Positions 7,451 through 15,825 of a DNA stretch of 23,451 nucleotides are shown piece by piece. The notes below the pieces were generated by a model. The model was not told the origin of the DNA. It was given only the letters and a program-made list of their open reading frames with translations, and ran no database searches. Source of the DNA: Candidatus Hermodarchaeota archaeon (GTDB lineage Archaea > Asgardarchaeota > Hermodarchaeia > Hermodarchaeales > Hermodarchaeaceae); assembly GCA_016840595.1 (NCBI GenBank), contig JAEOSA010000007.1, positions 1 to 23,451 on the forward strand, read 5' to 3'. Position numbers and translations under genes: made by a program. Position 1 is the first letter of the stretch, and the number at the start of each line of letters is the position of its first letter.

Positions 7451-7494
7451 GATTCTATAAATTAGAATCAAATGAGGGGTTTTTCCCCTCATTT
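7451..7494 (+). terminator. Tandem hairpins after the FAS1 gene
   Basis: Two perfect inverted repeats follow the stop codon directly. The first is GATTCT (7451-7456) and AGAATC (7464-7469) with a seven-base loop. The second is AAATGAGGGG (7470-7479) and CCCCTCATTT (7485-7494) with a loop of five T. The second has a ten-base-pair stem followed by a T/C-rich tract, as in a transcription terminator or 3'-end stabiliser. AATCAAATGAGG recurs at 7529-7540 before the peroxiredoxin gene. Confidence 0.6.
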
Positions 7495-7548
7495 CTTATC
7501 TCTTCCAAATGTAATGTATTGGCTTGAAAATCAAATGAGGTAATAGGA

Positions 7549-8004
7549 ATGACGTTACCAGAAATGGGACAAAATGCCCCTGATTTTACCGCTCCAACTG
7601 ATGATGGATCAGAACTAACACTAAGTGATCTTCGTGGAAATATCGTTGTGTTATACTTCTATCCCCGTGCAGGTACTCCGAGTTGTACGAAGGAAGCATG
7701 CTCTTTTCGTGATAATATGATTCGTCTAACAGGAATGGGTGTGAAAGTCGTTGGTGTAAGCACCGATAGCGTCAAACGGCAATCTGGTTTCAAAGCGAAA
7801 AATAAATTACAGTTCCCTCTAATCGCCGATAAGGAACTAAACGTAGTCAAACTTTACGATGTGCTTAAATCTGAAACCGGTTCTGCCCAACGATCAACGT
7901 TTCTCATAGATCGTGAAGGAATAATTCGCTTTGTATGGTCAAAGGTTAGAGTTCCAGGGCACGTTGATGATATTATATCAAAGATTGATGAATTGAAACT
8001 TTAA
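7549..8004 (+). CDS. bcp: Peroxiredoxin, PrxQ/Bcp type
   Basis: A 151-residue thiol peroxidase that reduces hydrogen peroxide and organic peroxides using thioredoxin-like electrons. The active site reads YPRAGTPSCTKEACSFRD: T43 and C46 form the peroxidatic TxxC element, and C51, five residues on, is the resolving cysteine typical of atypical two-Cys PrxQ enzymes. R115 in AQRSTFLID is the conserved active-site arginine. Length and end points match the family, with no targeting signal, so it is cytoplasmic. The start has GAGGT about eight bases upstream. It lies between the FAS1 gene and the STAYGREEN homologue and could serve defence against light-driven peroxide formation, which is inferred from context. 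Confidence 0.95.
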   Translation: MTLPEMGQNAPDFTAPTDDGSELTLSDLRGNIVVLYFYPRAGTPSCTKEACSFRDNMIRLTGMGVKVVGVSTDSVKRQSGFKAKNKLQFPLIADKELNVVKLYDVLKSETGSAQRSTFLIDREGIIRFVWSKVRVPGHVDDIISKIDELKL

Positions 8005-8029
8005 AGAACTTCATGTGTTGGGATTTTGA

Positions 8030-8486
8030 ATGGTAAGATTAAGACCTGAAAAACTGAAAGTTTGTTATCTCGATTTACCATCACCCAATGATCCAAAATT
8101 CCCCCGTCGATATACCCTTACTCATTCAGACCGGACAGGGAATCTTTTTCTCACTATAGGCTCTGATTACGACTACAAACAAATCAAGGGTTGGTACACC
8201 AGACTCATGCGGGATGAGGTTCTCGCTGAATTGATTATAGATGAAGATGGTCCTGCTCTTCATGTTTATTGTCAGGTTGTTCGCGGACTCGGTTCTTGAA
8301 GCTTTTTTTCGCCGGGAATTAGACCTCGTTTTAGAAGCTATCCGTTATGGGGATCGTGAATTCTTTGGCAAAGAACAGGAATTGGATGAATCACCTGTTC
8401 TAATTCATTTCTGTACAAAGAAACCAGAAAATGACTATATTGAAAATTGGGGACCCATCAGTAAGTACACACTATTATTGAGTTGA
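8030..8486 (+). pseudogene. STAYGREEN-family Mg-dechelatase homologue, split by a frameshift
   Basis: Two adjacent frames give one STAYGREEN protein. The first (8030-8299) contains RRYTLTHSDRTGNLFLTIG, IKGWYTRLMRDEVLAEL and ALHVYCQV; the second, one frame further on (readable up to the stop at 8484-8486), has FFRRELDLVLEAIRYGDREF, LIHF and YIENWGPISKYT, the family's C-terminal half in order. STAYGREEN enzymes remove magnesium from chlorophyll a, and bacterial and archaeal homologues exist. H32, D34 and D62, the positions reported as catalytic in a bacterial homologue, are all present. The frame changes between about 8273 and 8297, before the TGA at 8297; a T7 run at 8303-8309 lies just after it. 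This may be a real inactivating indel, an assembly error or recoding. The 3' end overlaps the convergent photolyase gene by 12 bases. Confidence 0.85.
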
Positions 8487-9869
8487 GTATGTTCTCGCGA
8501 AATGCTCCTTTGAATATTGACTTTCTAGCTTATGATCAACAAGAGGTTTAGGATAGTTTAGTTGAGAATCCAAATCTGTTGGTTCAAACCATCGGTGAAT
8601 TATTTTGGGTTCGACTTGTGATAGTTCAGGAATCCATTTTTTGATGTATTCACAATTGGAATCATATTGTTCTTGTTGGCGCCAAGGATTGAAGATTCGG
8701 AAGTAAGGTTGTGCATCAACGCCTGTTGAAGCGGCCCATTGCCAATTTCCATTATTCACTGCAGGATCATAGTCGACTAACTGTTTAGCAAAATACCGTT
8801 CTCCCCAACGCCAGTCTATGTGAAAATCCTTGGTTAGAAACGAGGCGACAATCATTCGAACACGATTATGCATCCAGCCAGTCGTATTTAGTTGACGCAT
8901 CCCAGCATCTACAATTGGAAATCCAGTTTTTCCCTCACACCAGGCTTGAAAGAGTGTTTTACTCTTGTTCCATTGTAGATTTTCGTATCGGGCTTTGAAT
9001 GCTCGTCTAAACACATGGGAATAATGAAAGGCAATATGAGTATAGAAATCACGCCAGTAAAGTTGTCGAATTAAAGGATGTGTTGCTCCTAATTGGTATG
9101 AAACAGCTGCATGAACCTCTCGAATTGAACAAAGTCCGAACTTTAGATAAGGTGATAGTTGAGTTGTTCCATGCTCAAAGGGAAGATCACGTTTGGTTTC
9201 ATAATCTCGAAAAGGACTTAAATCCTCAAGAATTCTTAGGCAGGAAGATCTATTACCTTGAAAAAGCCACCTTTCGTTGGTCTGAAATTGAATTTTTTTA
9301 AAAATTGAGGCGAGAACCTTTTTTTGCAGAATCTTGGGTGATGAATAATTCTGATGAGGATTTGCCTTCGAAGACGCTACTGGAATCTGCTTTGCTTTTT
9401 GGAAAAATGGTGTAAAGACCTTATACGGTTCATTATTTGATTTATGAACCATCTCAGGCTCATTAAGAAGCGAATCAGCAAATTGATGAAAGTCTACATT
9501 TGCTAGGTCGCATATTTTTCTCAACCGTGAATCTCGTCGTTGGCTAAATGGAGTATAATCACGATTCACAAAGACAGCATCAATATGTAGTGAACTAATT
9601 AGACTAGGAACTTTTTTTTCAGGAATTCCGGAAAAACAAAACAGTTGGCCTTTCTTCTGACTCAGATGGTCAACCAAATCTTTCAGCGCTTCAACCATAA
9701 ATTGGATGGCATTGTGATGATGTGGCTTGGTATGCAGAAGCCTTTTGTCGAAGAAATAACATGGAACAACTTCCGAAGAATTGGTGAGTGCATTTATTAA
9801 CCCTAAATTATCCTCGAGGCGTAGATCGCGTCTAAAAATAAATAATGAGTTTTCATAGGCTTTTTCCAT
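8475..9869 (-). CDS. phr: Class I CPD DNA photolyase
   Basis: A 464-residue flavoprotein that splits UV-made cyclobutane pyrimidine dimers with blue light. The N-terminal antenna domain starts FIFRRDLRLEDN. The FAD-binding helical domain contains TQLSPYLKFGLCSIREVH, QLYWRDFYTHI, GWMHNRVRMIVASFLTKD and NNGNWQWAASTG. The electron-transfer tryptophan triad matches E. coli PhrB: W376, W353 and W300 for W382, W359 and W306, and N372 matches the photolyase-specific Asn378 next to flavin N5. M339 equals the CPD-specific Met345. The residue at E. coli E274 is Gln269, a variation also seen in cryptochromes and some relatives. Length is close to the usual 470. The ATG has AGGTCG upstream. It is divergent from the flavin split-barrel gene and lies in the light-related island. 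Confidence 0.95.
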   Translation of the reverse strand: MEKAYENSLFIFRRDLRLEDNLGLINALTNSSEVVPCYFFDKRLLHTKPHHHNAIQFMVEALKDLVDHLSQKKGQLFCFSGIPEKKVPSLISSLHIDAVFVNRDYTPFSQRRDSRLRKICDLANVDFHQFADSLLNEPEMVHKSNNEPYKVFTPFFQKAKQIPVASSKANPHQNYSSPKILQKKVLASIFKKIQFQTNERWLFQGNRSSCLRILEDLSPFRDYETKRDLPFEHGTTQLSPYLKFGLCSIREVHAAVSYQLGATHPLIRQLYWRDFYTHIAFHYSHVFRRAFKARYENLQWNKSKTLFQAWCEGKTGFPIVDAGMRQLNTTGWMHNRVRMIVASFLTKDFHIDWRWGERYFAKQLVDYDPAVNNGNWQWAASTGVDAQPYFRIFNPWRQQEQYDSNCEYIKKWIPELSQVEPKIIHRWFEPTDLDSQLNYPKPLVDHKLESQYSKEHFARTYSTQ

Positions 9870-9943
9870 GTTTACGACCTAGTTTAGAATCCGTATTGCA
9901 TTTATTTGGGAAGGCTTCTTCAAGTATGTAAAAGGTGTTTCTA

Positions 9944-10417
9944 ATGTCTATTGTTAAATTACCTAAAATGGAGCGACAAAGAGTTGAAGAGTTACTTAAA
10001 CAACAGGTAATTTGTCGAATTGCTTTCAGGGGTGAGGAATACCCGTATATGGCTCCATTTCAGTATGCCTACATCGATGGAAACCTCTATTTTCATTTCA
10101 CACGCTACGGGAAGAAAATGAAGCTCATCGAGGAAGATAATCGTGTAGCCGTTGAAATCGAATACTACAAACCCGATTTACATCAATATTGTTTTGTTGT
10201 ATTCCGTGGAGAATTAGAAATAGTAAAGCATTCTGCGGAAAGGACCAGGGTGATTAAGCAAATGTCCAAAGTTGGTGCAGAAAAATTATCCACAAACTTC
10301 CTTGCAGCTCATGGATTGAAAACAACAGATAGTTGGGCTTCTCTTTCTTCAGAGAAACCTCTCGTTATTGTGAAATTAAAGGAGATAATTGAAACTATCG
10401 CACTGGGATCACCATAA
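9944..10417 (+). CDS. Flavin-binding split-barrel protein (pyridoxamine 5'-phosphate oxidase-like, NimA type)
   Basis: A 157-residue protein of the PNPOx-like FMN-binding split barrel. The signature order is present: KQQVICRIAFRGEEYPYMAP, then FQYAYIDGNLYFHFTRYGKK, then LIEEDNRVAVEIEY, followed by the FVVFRGELEIV strand. Relatives include nitroreductase-like NimA proteins and haem- or F420-using enzymes, so the cofactor (FMN, F420 or haem) and substrate stay open. An upstream in-frame GTG exists at 9935, but ATG 9944 with AAAAGG about six bases before it is the better start. It is divergent from photolyase across 74 bases and is followed on the same strand by the B12-binding photoreceptor-like gene. 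Confidence 0.85.
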   Translation: MSIVKLPKMERQRVEELLKQQVICRIAFRGEEYPYMAPFQYAYIDGNLYFHFTRYGKKMKLIEEDNRVAVEIEYYKPDLHQYCFVVFRGELEIVKHSAERTRVIKQMSKVGAEKLSTNFLAAHGLKTTDSWASLSSEKPLVIVKLKEIIETIALGSP

Positions 10418-10504
10418 TAATCATGAGCCATCCTTTTCTGCTGTTTGCTTTAAGGTTTAAATTTCAAAAGTACTTAGAAGTTCAAATACCCTAAGAATTT
10501 TCAT

Positions 10505-11599
10505 TTGGAAAATAAAATCATCAAAGGCGCTTCGCAGATGTATCAACTGGGTAAAGAAGCAAGGGATTACATTGTCAAAAATATTGACAAATTAACTGAG
10601 AACGTGATAACGTGTCAAGCAAAAATACAACCCGATCTTAGGAAGAGGTACGGGGAACAAAGCTATAGCTACTATTGTCGAGATATTAAACATCATTTCC
10701 GTTTTCTTGGTAATGCGCTCAATTATCTAAGCAAGGGGCTGTTTAACTCATATATTGAATGGGTAAAGGGTTTGTTGAGTGACCTCAATGTTCCAACCGA
10801 TGATGTGATTATTAACTTTCAATGTTTCAAACGTGTCTTTGAAAATGATGCCCCTGAAAAACTTCGTCTCCTCCTTATCGAATTTATCGATGCTGGCTTA
10901 ACTCAATTTGATGAACCTTCAGTTGAAATTCCTTCTTTCATTAATGATGCACTTCCACTGTCCGATCTTGCAACAGACTATCTCAATTCTCTTCTTCAAG
11001 GAGACCAAACGGCTGCAAGTCAGCTAATTCAAAAAGCCATAAAGAAGGGTATTGATATTCGAGATATCTATCTCCAAGTTCTTGAAAAAGTACAACTCGA
11101 AATTGGTCGATTATGGCAAACAAATCAGCTTGATGTAGCAGAAGAACACTTTTCCACGGCTGTAACTGAGCTAGTAATGGCCCAGCTCTATCCCCACATC
11201 GAGAAATCAAGTCAACCTAAACAAATCTTGGTTGCAGCTTGTGTATCCGGAGAACTTCATGATCTTGGTATCCGAATGGTGTCAGACTTTTTCGTATTAA
11301 GCGGATGGAAGTCTTACTTTGTAGGTGCTAATACCCCAACTCCAAGTATTCTACATGCAGTTGTCTCACAAAATGCTGATCTGTTAGCCCTTTCAGCAAC
11401 TATTCCTCTACATGTCGTTGAAGTAGAGAAAGTCATTACTGCGATAAGAACAAACGACAATATCAAAGATTTGAAAATCGTCGTTGGCGGTAGAGCATTT
11501 ATGATTGATCAAGACCTTTGGAAGAAGATTGGAGCTGATGCTTATGCTCCTGATGCGAGATCCGCTTTGGATGTAGCAAAAGCGCTTTTCAAGCAATAA
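10505..11599 (+). CDS. CarH-like B12-binding photoreceptor candidate without DNA-binding domain
   Basis: A 364-residue three-part protein. Residues 1-140 form a helical domain (SYSYYCRDIKHHFRFLGNAL, FNSYIEWVKGLL) of the type preceding B12 domains in cyanobacterial and Chloroflexi sensor proteins. Residues 150-235 are the four-helix B12 cap with the light-sensor signature Wx9EH: W204, then E214-H215 in VAEEHFSTAV. Residues 240-364 are the Rossmann B12 domain: SGELHDLGIRM gives E250-x-H252-x-x-G255, with H252 as lower axial ligand; SATI and VVGGRAF follow. In CarH/LitR these motifs bind adenosylcobalamin and respond to light by switching carotenoid genes, but the MerR helix-turn-helix of CarH is absent. 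Residue 205, after W204, is Gln where Thermus CarH has the light-state ligand His132. The start is TTG 10505 or ATG 10538. It lies tail-to-tail with crtI. Confidence 0.85.
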   Translation: MENKIIKGASQMYQLGKEARDYIVKNIDKLTENVITCQAKIQPDLRKRYGEQSYSYYCRDIKHHFRFLGNALNYLSKGLFNSYIEWVKGLLSDLNVPTDDVIINFQCFKRVFENDAPEKLRLLLIEFIDAGLTQFDEPSVEIPSFINDALPLSDLATDYLNSLLQGDQTAASQLIQKAIKKGIDIRDIYLQVLEKVQLEIGRLWQTNQLDVAEEHFSTAVTELVMAQLYPHIEKSSQPKQILVAACVSGELHDLGIRMVSDFFVLSGWKSYFVGANTPTPSILHAVVSQNADLLALSATIPLHVVEVEKVITAIRTNDNIKDLKIVVGGRAFMIDQDLWKKIGADAYAPDARSALDVAKALFKQ

Positions 11600-11635
11600 T
11601 TGTCGAGGGGTTTCACGAAGAAGCAGTGTCTCTGA

Positions 11636-13144
11636 TTATTCAATTACTGGTTTCCCATAGTCGCTAAAAATGACCTCTGAAGTGATTTTTCCACTGAGTA
11701 AGACACTCGGTACGCCCGCACCTGGATGGGTTCCCGCACCAACTATGTATAAACCCTTTATGTCCCGTGAACGATTGTGGGGACGGAACCATCCAGATTG
11801 AGTCATTAGCGGCTGTAATTGGAATGCATTTCCTTTGTAAGCGTTCAACTCAGTTTCAAAATCTTGGGGGGTAAAGACCTCACATACCTCGATGTTGTTT
11901 AATAGATCCGGAAGATAATGGTCATTCAGGTACTGCAAGATTCGATTTTTAAACGGTTCTTTCATTTCTTCCCAATCGATTCCAGCGTCTTGATGAGAGA
12001 CTGGAACACATGCATAGAAAGTTTCACAACCAGGGGGTGCAAGTTCTGGATCTGTCCTAGTTGGTACATGCAAATAGATGGAAAAATCATCAGGGAGGAT
12101 ATGGCGGTCAAAGATGTCTTTGATAAGTTCCTTATATCGAGGGCTAAAAATGACATTATGGTGTGGCATATCTGGATATTTCTTCTTAGTTCCAAAATAA
12201 ACCATGAATAAACTCATACTAAACTTAGCCTTTTTGAATCTGCGATCTGTGTTTTTCCGACGGAATCGCTTATCAATGAGTTTCATGTAGGTCATGGCAA
12301 CATCAGCGTTACTAATTACAATATCAGTGGGAAAGTGATCTCCACTTGCGGTGATGACTTCGGTGACCTCACGCTTTTTCTCATCGACCTCAATCTTAGT
12401 AACTTCTGAATTTAGTTTGATAGTTCCCCCAAGTTCTAAGAATAACTTCTCTAAAGCTTCAACGAATCGATGGGTTCCCCCCCGAACCCAAAGCATACCA
12501 TACTTATTTTCGAGATAGGCAATCAGTGAATAAACACTTGTTGTAGTGAAGGGGTTTCCACCAATAAAGAGAGGAACAAATGAAAATGCCATACGCAGCT
12601 TCTCGTTTTTCATATAACTAGCAACAAGTCCATAGACACTTTTGTAAGATTTCAGACGAATAGCTGATGGCACAATCTTGGCCATACTCCAAAGGCTATC
12701 AAAGGGTGTGTTTGCGAATTTTTCGAAGCCGAGTTTATAGATGGGTTCAAGTATTTCGAGCCATTTTTGATATCCTTTCAAATCATTAGGACTTAATTGT
12801 TGAATTTGCTGTGCAACCTCTTCGAATGTGCCAATATCGAAGTGTGTTCCGTCAGCATAATGGAGGCGATAGTGTGGATGAATTGAAACAAGTTCAACAT
12901 AGTCCTTGGGATCGCGTCCTGCTTCTAGAAAGATATCTTCTACTACCGAGGGTGGAGTAATTATGGTTGGACCTGTGTCAAATCGGAAACCTTTTCGTTC
13001 AATGAGTCCTGCTCGTCCTCCAAGCTGGTTACGTTTTTCCAATACTGTTACATTGTAACCATTGGCTTGCAAACGTACTGCTGCTGATAAGCCACCAAAA
13101 CCTCCGCCTATTATGACAATGTTTTGGGTGTTTTTTTGGGTCAT
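11636..13144 (-). CDS. crtI: Phytoene desaturase (CrtI type)
   Basis: A 502-residue FAD enzyme that introduces conjugated double bases of unsaturation into phytoene, giving lycopene. The N-terminal dinucleotide fold is IVIIGGGFGGLSAAVRL followed by VLEKRNQLGGRA, and FDTGPTIITPP is the conserved substrate-side segment. The C-terminal FAD signature is GWFRPHNRSRDIKGLYIVG followed by THPGAGVPSVLLSGK, diagnostic of CrtI-type desaturases. Length is usual. It lies 51 bases downstream of crtB on the minus strand, and the two are almost certainly one operon. It differs clearly from the second CrtI-like gene at 14337; its pairing with the phytoene synthase makes this the likelier first desaturase. Its 3' end faces the B12 photoreceptor gene across 36 bases. 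Confidence 0.93.
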   Translation of the reverse strand: MTQKNTQNIVIIGGGFGGLSAAVRLQANGYNVTVLEKRNQLGGRAGLIERKGFRFDTGPTIITPPSVVEDIFLEAGRDPKDYVELVSIHPHYRLHYADGTHFDIGTFEEVAQQIQQLSPNDLKGYQKWLEILEPIYKLGFEKFANTPFDSLWSMAKIVPSAIRLKSYKSVYGLVASYMKNEKLRMAFSFVPLFIGGNPFTTTSVYSLIAYLENKYGMLWVRGGTHRFVEALEKLFLELGGTIKLNSEVTKIEVDEKKREVTEVITASGDHFPTDIVISNADVAMTYMKLIDKRFRRKNTDRRFKKAKFSMSLFMVYFGTKKKYPDMPHHNVIFSPRYKELIKDIFDRHILPDDFSIYLHVPTRTDPELAPPGCETFYACVPVSHQDAGIDWEEMKEPFKNRILQYLNDHYLPDLLNNIEVCEVFTPQDFETELNAYKGNAFQLQPLMTQSGWFRPHNRSRDIKGLYIVGAGTHPGAGVPSVLLSGKITSEVIFSDYGKPVIE

Positions 13145-13195
13145 TCTAAGTCACTTTAGGTAATTTTCATTTGCTTAAAAAAATCGGGACGAAAT

Positions 13196-14134
13196 TCATT
13201 TCAAAACGTCTCTTCTGTACTCACGGCGACACTGATAAGCTATCCAAAGTTTCTTCCATTTAGGAACCACTGCTCGCGCCTTGAACACTTGATAGTCCAT
13301 CTTCTCGATTTGATTCAAGATGTTTCCATATACTCTTGATGCAACCTTGACAGTAAAAGCAGCAGCTGGAGGAAGGTCCATCATACCGATTTCTGCACTG
13401 GCATAGTTGGCTCTTGCATTGGCAATCTCATGTTTTAATAAAAATCGGAAATTTGGTGTAATTTGCCTGGCTTCGAAATCATCAACTGAAACCCTGAACT
13501 TTTTACGGGTTTCTAAGGGTATGTAGATTCGTCCCTTATCATAATCCTCAGCAATATCTCGAAGAATATTTGTTTGCTGCATCGCTATTCCAAGTTCAGA
13601 TGCCCGTTGTAGTGTCTCAGGGTGAATAGACCGCCATATGTGGCACATCGTTAAGCCAACAGTAGAGGCAACTCGGAAACAATAGAGATCGAGTTCTTGT
13701 TGATTTTTGATTTCTTTTTGGTGAACATCCATCCTCACGCCTTCAATCAATTCATTGAGATATTGAACAGGAATTTGATATTTCACTAATGTATCGCCAA
13801 ATGCTTGGAAAATCGGGTGATTGAAGGATTCCCCTTCACTTAGACGAAGAACAATATCAGTAAGAACATTAAGCTCAGTGTCAATTTGGCTTGGCTTCAT
13901 GTCCGCTTCGTCTACAAAGTCATCCGCTAAACGGCAAAAGCCATAAAGTGCAGCTATACTCCTTCGTTGGTCAGTTTCAAGATACCGTGAAGCAAAATGA
14001 AAGGATTTTGCATGTTTCCCAAATAAACCCATACAATAATCATAAGCCTGCTTTAATTCGCCCTGGCTTAACTTTTCCTTGGGACGAATTGTCGTAGGGA
14101 TGACTTCTAAATGGTAACTATCTCCCCTAAGCAT
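13196..14134 (-). CDS. crtB: Phytoene synthase
   Basis: A head-to-head prenyl transferase that joins two geranylgeranyl diphosphates into phytoene, the first step to C40 carotenoids. With numbering from a TTG five codons upstream, the two aspartate-rich motifs are D76xxxD80 in CRLADDFVDEAD and D198xxxD202 in TNILRDIAEDYDKGRIYIP, both binding substrate diphosphates through magnesium. KSFHFASRYL and RRSIAALYGFCR are further family signatures. I choose ATG 14134 (312 residues) because GGAG lies nine bases before it, inside what the longer TTG frame would translate as LELF-like sequence. It heads a minus-strand operon with crtI, transcribed from the divergent promoter region 14135-14336. Confidence 0.94.
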   Translation of the reverse strand: MLRGDSYHLEVIPTTIRPKEKLSQGELKQAYDYCMGLFGKHAKSFHFASRYLETDQRRSIAALYGFCRLADDFVDEADMKPSQIDTELNVLTDIVLRLSEGESFNHPIFQAFGDTLVKYQIPVQYLNELIEGVRMDVHQKEIKNQQELDLYCFRVASTVGLTMCHIWRSIHPETLQRASELGIAMQQTNILRDIAEDYDKGRIYIPLETRKKFRVSVDDFEARQITPNFRFLLKHEIANARANYASAEIGMMDLPPAAAFTVKVASRVYGNILNQIEKMDYQVFKARAVVPKWKKLWIAYQCRREYRRDVLK

Positions 14135-14336
14135 TGTAAAAAGCTCCAAATATTTTTTTTAACGCTGTTAAGTTTTAAAGCGATTGCTTTTTCAGTTTTT
14201 AAAGGCTTCTCTCTTCCTATCGGAATTATCTTATTATTATAACAGATAATTAACTAAAAAATCGTTGTATGAATCTATGCCATATTATTAAATATCACGA
14301 ATTGAAAATTTGTGTCTCTTTAGGAGGAACTTACTC
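14135..14336. promoter_or_regulatory. Divergent carotenoid promoter region with an operator-like dyad
   Basis: Bidirectional control region between crtB and crtD. For the minus strand, CTTTAAAA (14173-14180) is a TATA candidate; a similar element, AGTTTTTAAAGGC at 14194-14206, repeats AGTTTTAAAG at 14171-14180 with a 23-base period. For the plus strand, TTAAATAT (14288-14295) fits a TATA box 40 bases before ATG 14337. Between them lies a perfect eight-base inverted repeat, AATTATCT (14224-14231) and AGATAATT (14244-14251), separated by 12 bases and so placed to control both directions. AGGAGG at 14322-14327 fixes the crtD start. No transcription start has been shown; this is inferred from position. 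Confidence 0.5.
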
Positions 14337-15815
14337 ATGAAGAACCAGAAAGTACTGATTATTGGGTCTGGGGTAGGCGGTCTAGCTGCTGCTGCACTTC
14401 TTGCGAAAAATGGTTTCGATGTAGAAGTGATTGAAAGAAACGCTGAAGTCGGAGGACGTGCTCGAGTTTGGAAAACCGAGGGGTTTGTCTTTGATATGGG
14501 ACCCTCTTGGTATCTTATGCCTGAAATCTTCGAAAATTTCTTTGCTCAATTTGAAAAATCAGTAACGGATTATTATGAATTGATTCAGCTCGATCCAAAT
14601 TATCGTATCTTCTTTGGAGCAGATGATGTTGTCGATATTTCAGCTGACTTAGAACCCAATTTGAAGACCTTTGATGGCTTTGAAGAAAAAGGTGGTGAAA
14701 AATTACAGAAATACTTGGACAAAGCTGAAGAAACCTACAACTTCATGATGGAGGGTGTTATGTACGAAGATTTGAGCAGCATCTGGTCCATGTTTAGCCC
14801 TAAGCTCATGAAAGCTGGGCAAAAACTTCACATCTTAAGTAATATAGACAAATGGGTCCGAAAATTCTTCAAAAGTGATCGGGCTCGGAAAATACTAGAA
14901 TATCCAATAGTTTTCCTAGGAGGCAACCCAACCAACACACCAGCACTCTATTCGATTATTTCTCATATTGATTACAATTTGGGTGTCTGGTATCCACTTG
15001 GTGGTCTAGGCATGATTCCTGAGGGATTGATGGCACTCGCTGAATCATATGGCGCAGTTTTTCGATTTGAAGTTGATGCTACTCATATTGAGGTGAAGAA
15101 ACGTCGAGTGCAGAAAGTGCAAACATCTGAGGGAGTAATTGATGCGGATCTAGTTATTGTCAATGCGGACTATCCATTTTCCGAAATGGAATTACTTGAT
15201 ACAAAAAATCAATCGTACCCTGCAAAATATTGGGAAAAGAAAATCATTGCCCCTTCAGCCTTTGTGCTGTATCTAGGGGTCGATCGAAAATTACCACAAT
15301 TAACCCACCATAATTGTTTTCTCGAATATGATTGGGTGAAACATTTCAACCAAATCTTTGATCAACCTGCATGGCCCGATGAACCAGCGTACTATGTTTG
15401 TTGTCCCTCACGATACGATTCTTCTGTGGCTCCTAAAGGTAGAGAGAACATTTTTGTCACCGTTCCAATTTCTCCGGGAATTGAAGATACACCGCAGATT
15501 CGAGAAAAATACTTCACGAAAATCATCACACACATGGAGACCTCAATTGGAGAATCGTTTCAAGATGCGATCACCGTGAAACGTATCTTCGCTTTAAACG
15601 ATTTTGCGAATGATTATAATGCTTACAAGGGGACAGCTGTGGGACTCACTCATACTTTTCGCCAATCCGCCTTCTTTCGACCCCGCCATAGAAGTAAGAA
15701 GGTGAAAAACCTCTATTATACAGGACAGTACACTCATCCAGGAATTGGAGTTCCAATGGCTCTTGTATCTTCACAAATTGTAGCAGATCAAATTACAAAA
15801 GAATATGGTTCATGA
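14337..15815 (+). CDS. crtD: Second CrtI-like carotenoid desaturase (CrtD type, bacterioruberin pathway)
   Basis: A 492-residue FAD enzyme of the CrtI family. The dinucleotide fold is VLIIGSGVGGLAAAALLAKN followed by VIERNAEVGGRARVW, the substrate segment FDMGPSWYLMPE, and the C-terminal FAD signature FFRPRHRSKKVKNLYYTG, then YTHPGIGVPMALVSSQIV. ATG 14337 is set by AGGAGG ten bases upstream; an in-frame ATG at 14310 has no ribosome site. Its place as first gene of crtD-lyeJ-cruF is the order known from Haloarcula, where CrtD is a 3,4-desaturase acting on C45/C50 intermediates. Its sequence also allows a phytoene- or lycopene-forming role, so the division of labour with the gene at 11636 is inferred. 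The stop is followed by the lyeJ ribosome site within ten bases. Confidence 0.85.
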   Translation: MKNQKVLIIGSGVGGLAAAALLAKNGFDVEVIERNAEVGGRARVWKTEGFVFDMGPSWYLMPEIFENFFAQFEKSVTDYYELIQLDPNYRIFFGADDVVDISADLEPNLKTFDGFEEKGGEKLQKYLDKAEETYNFMMEGVMYEDLSSIWSMFSPKLMKAGQKLHILSNIDKWVRKFFKSDRARKILEYPIVFLGGNPTNTPALYSIISHIDYNLGVWYPLGGLGMIPEGLMALAESYGAVFRFEVDATHIEVKKRRVQKVQTSEGVIDADLVIVNADYPFSEMELLDTKNQSYPAKYWEKKIIAPSAFVLYLGVDRKLPQLTHHNCFLEYDWVKHFNQIFDQPAWPDEPAYYVCCPSRYDSSVAPKGRENIFVTVPISPGIEDTPQIREKYFTKIITHMETSIGESFQDAITVKRIFALNDFANDYNAYKGTAVGLTHTFRQSAFFRPRHRSKKVKNLYYTGQYTHPGIGVPMALVSSQIVADQITKEYGS

Positions 15816-15825
15816 GGGAAAAATC

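Noticed and set aside
8273..8300. Programmed +1 frameshift in the STAYGREEN gene (TCT TGA A, similar to the release-factor 2 site).
   Set aside because: The tRNA would re-pair poorly on CTT, there is no visible stimulating element, and the family has no known recoding. An indel or assembly error is simpler; left open in the finding.
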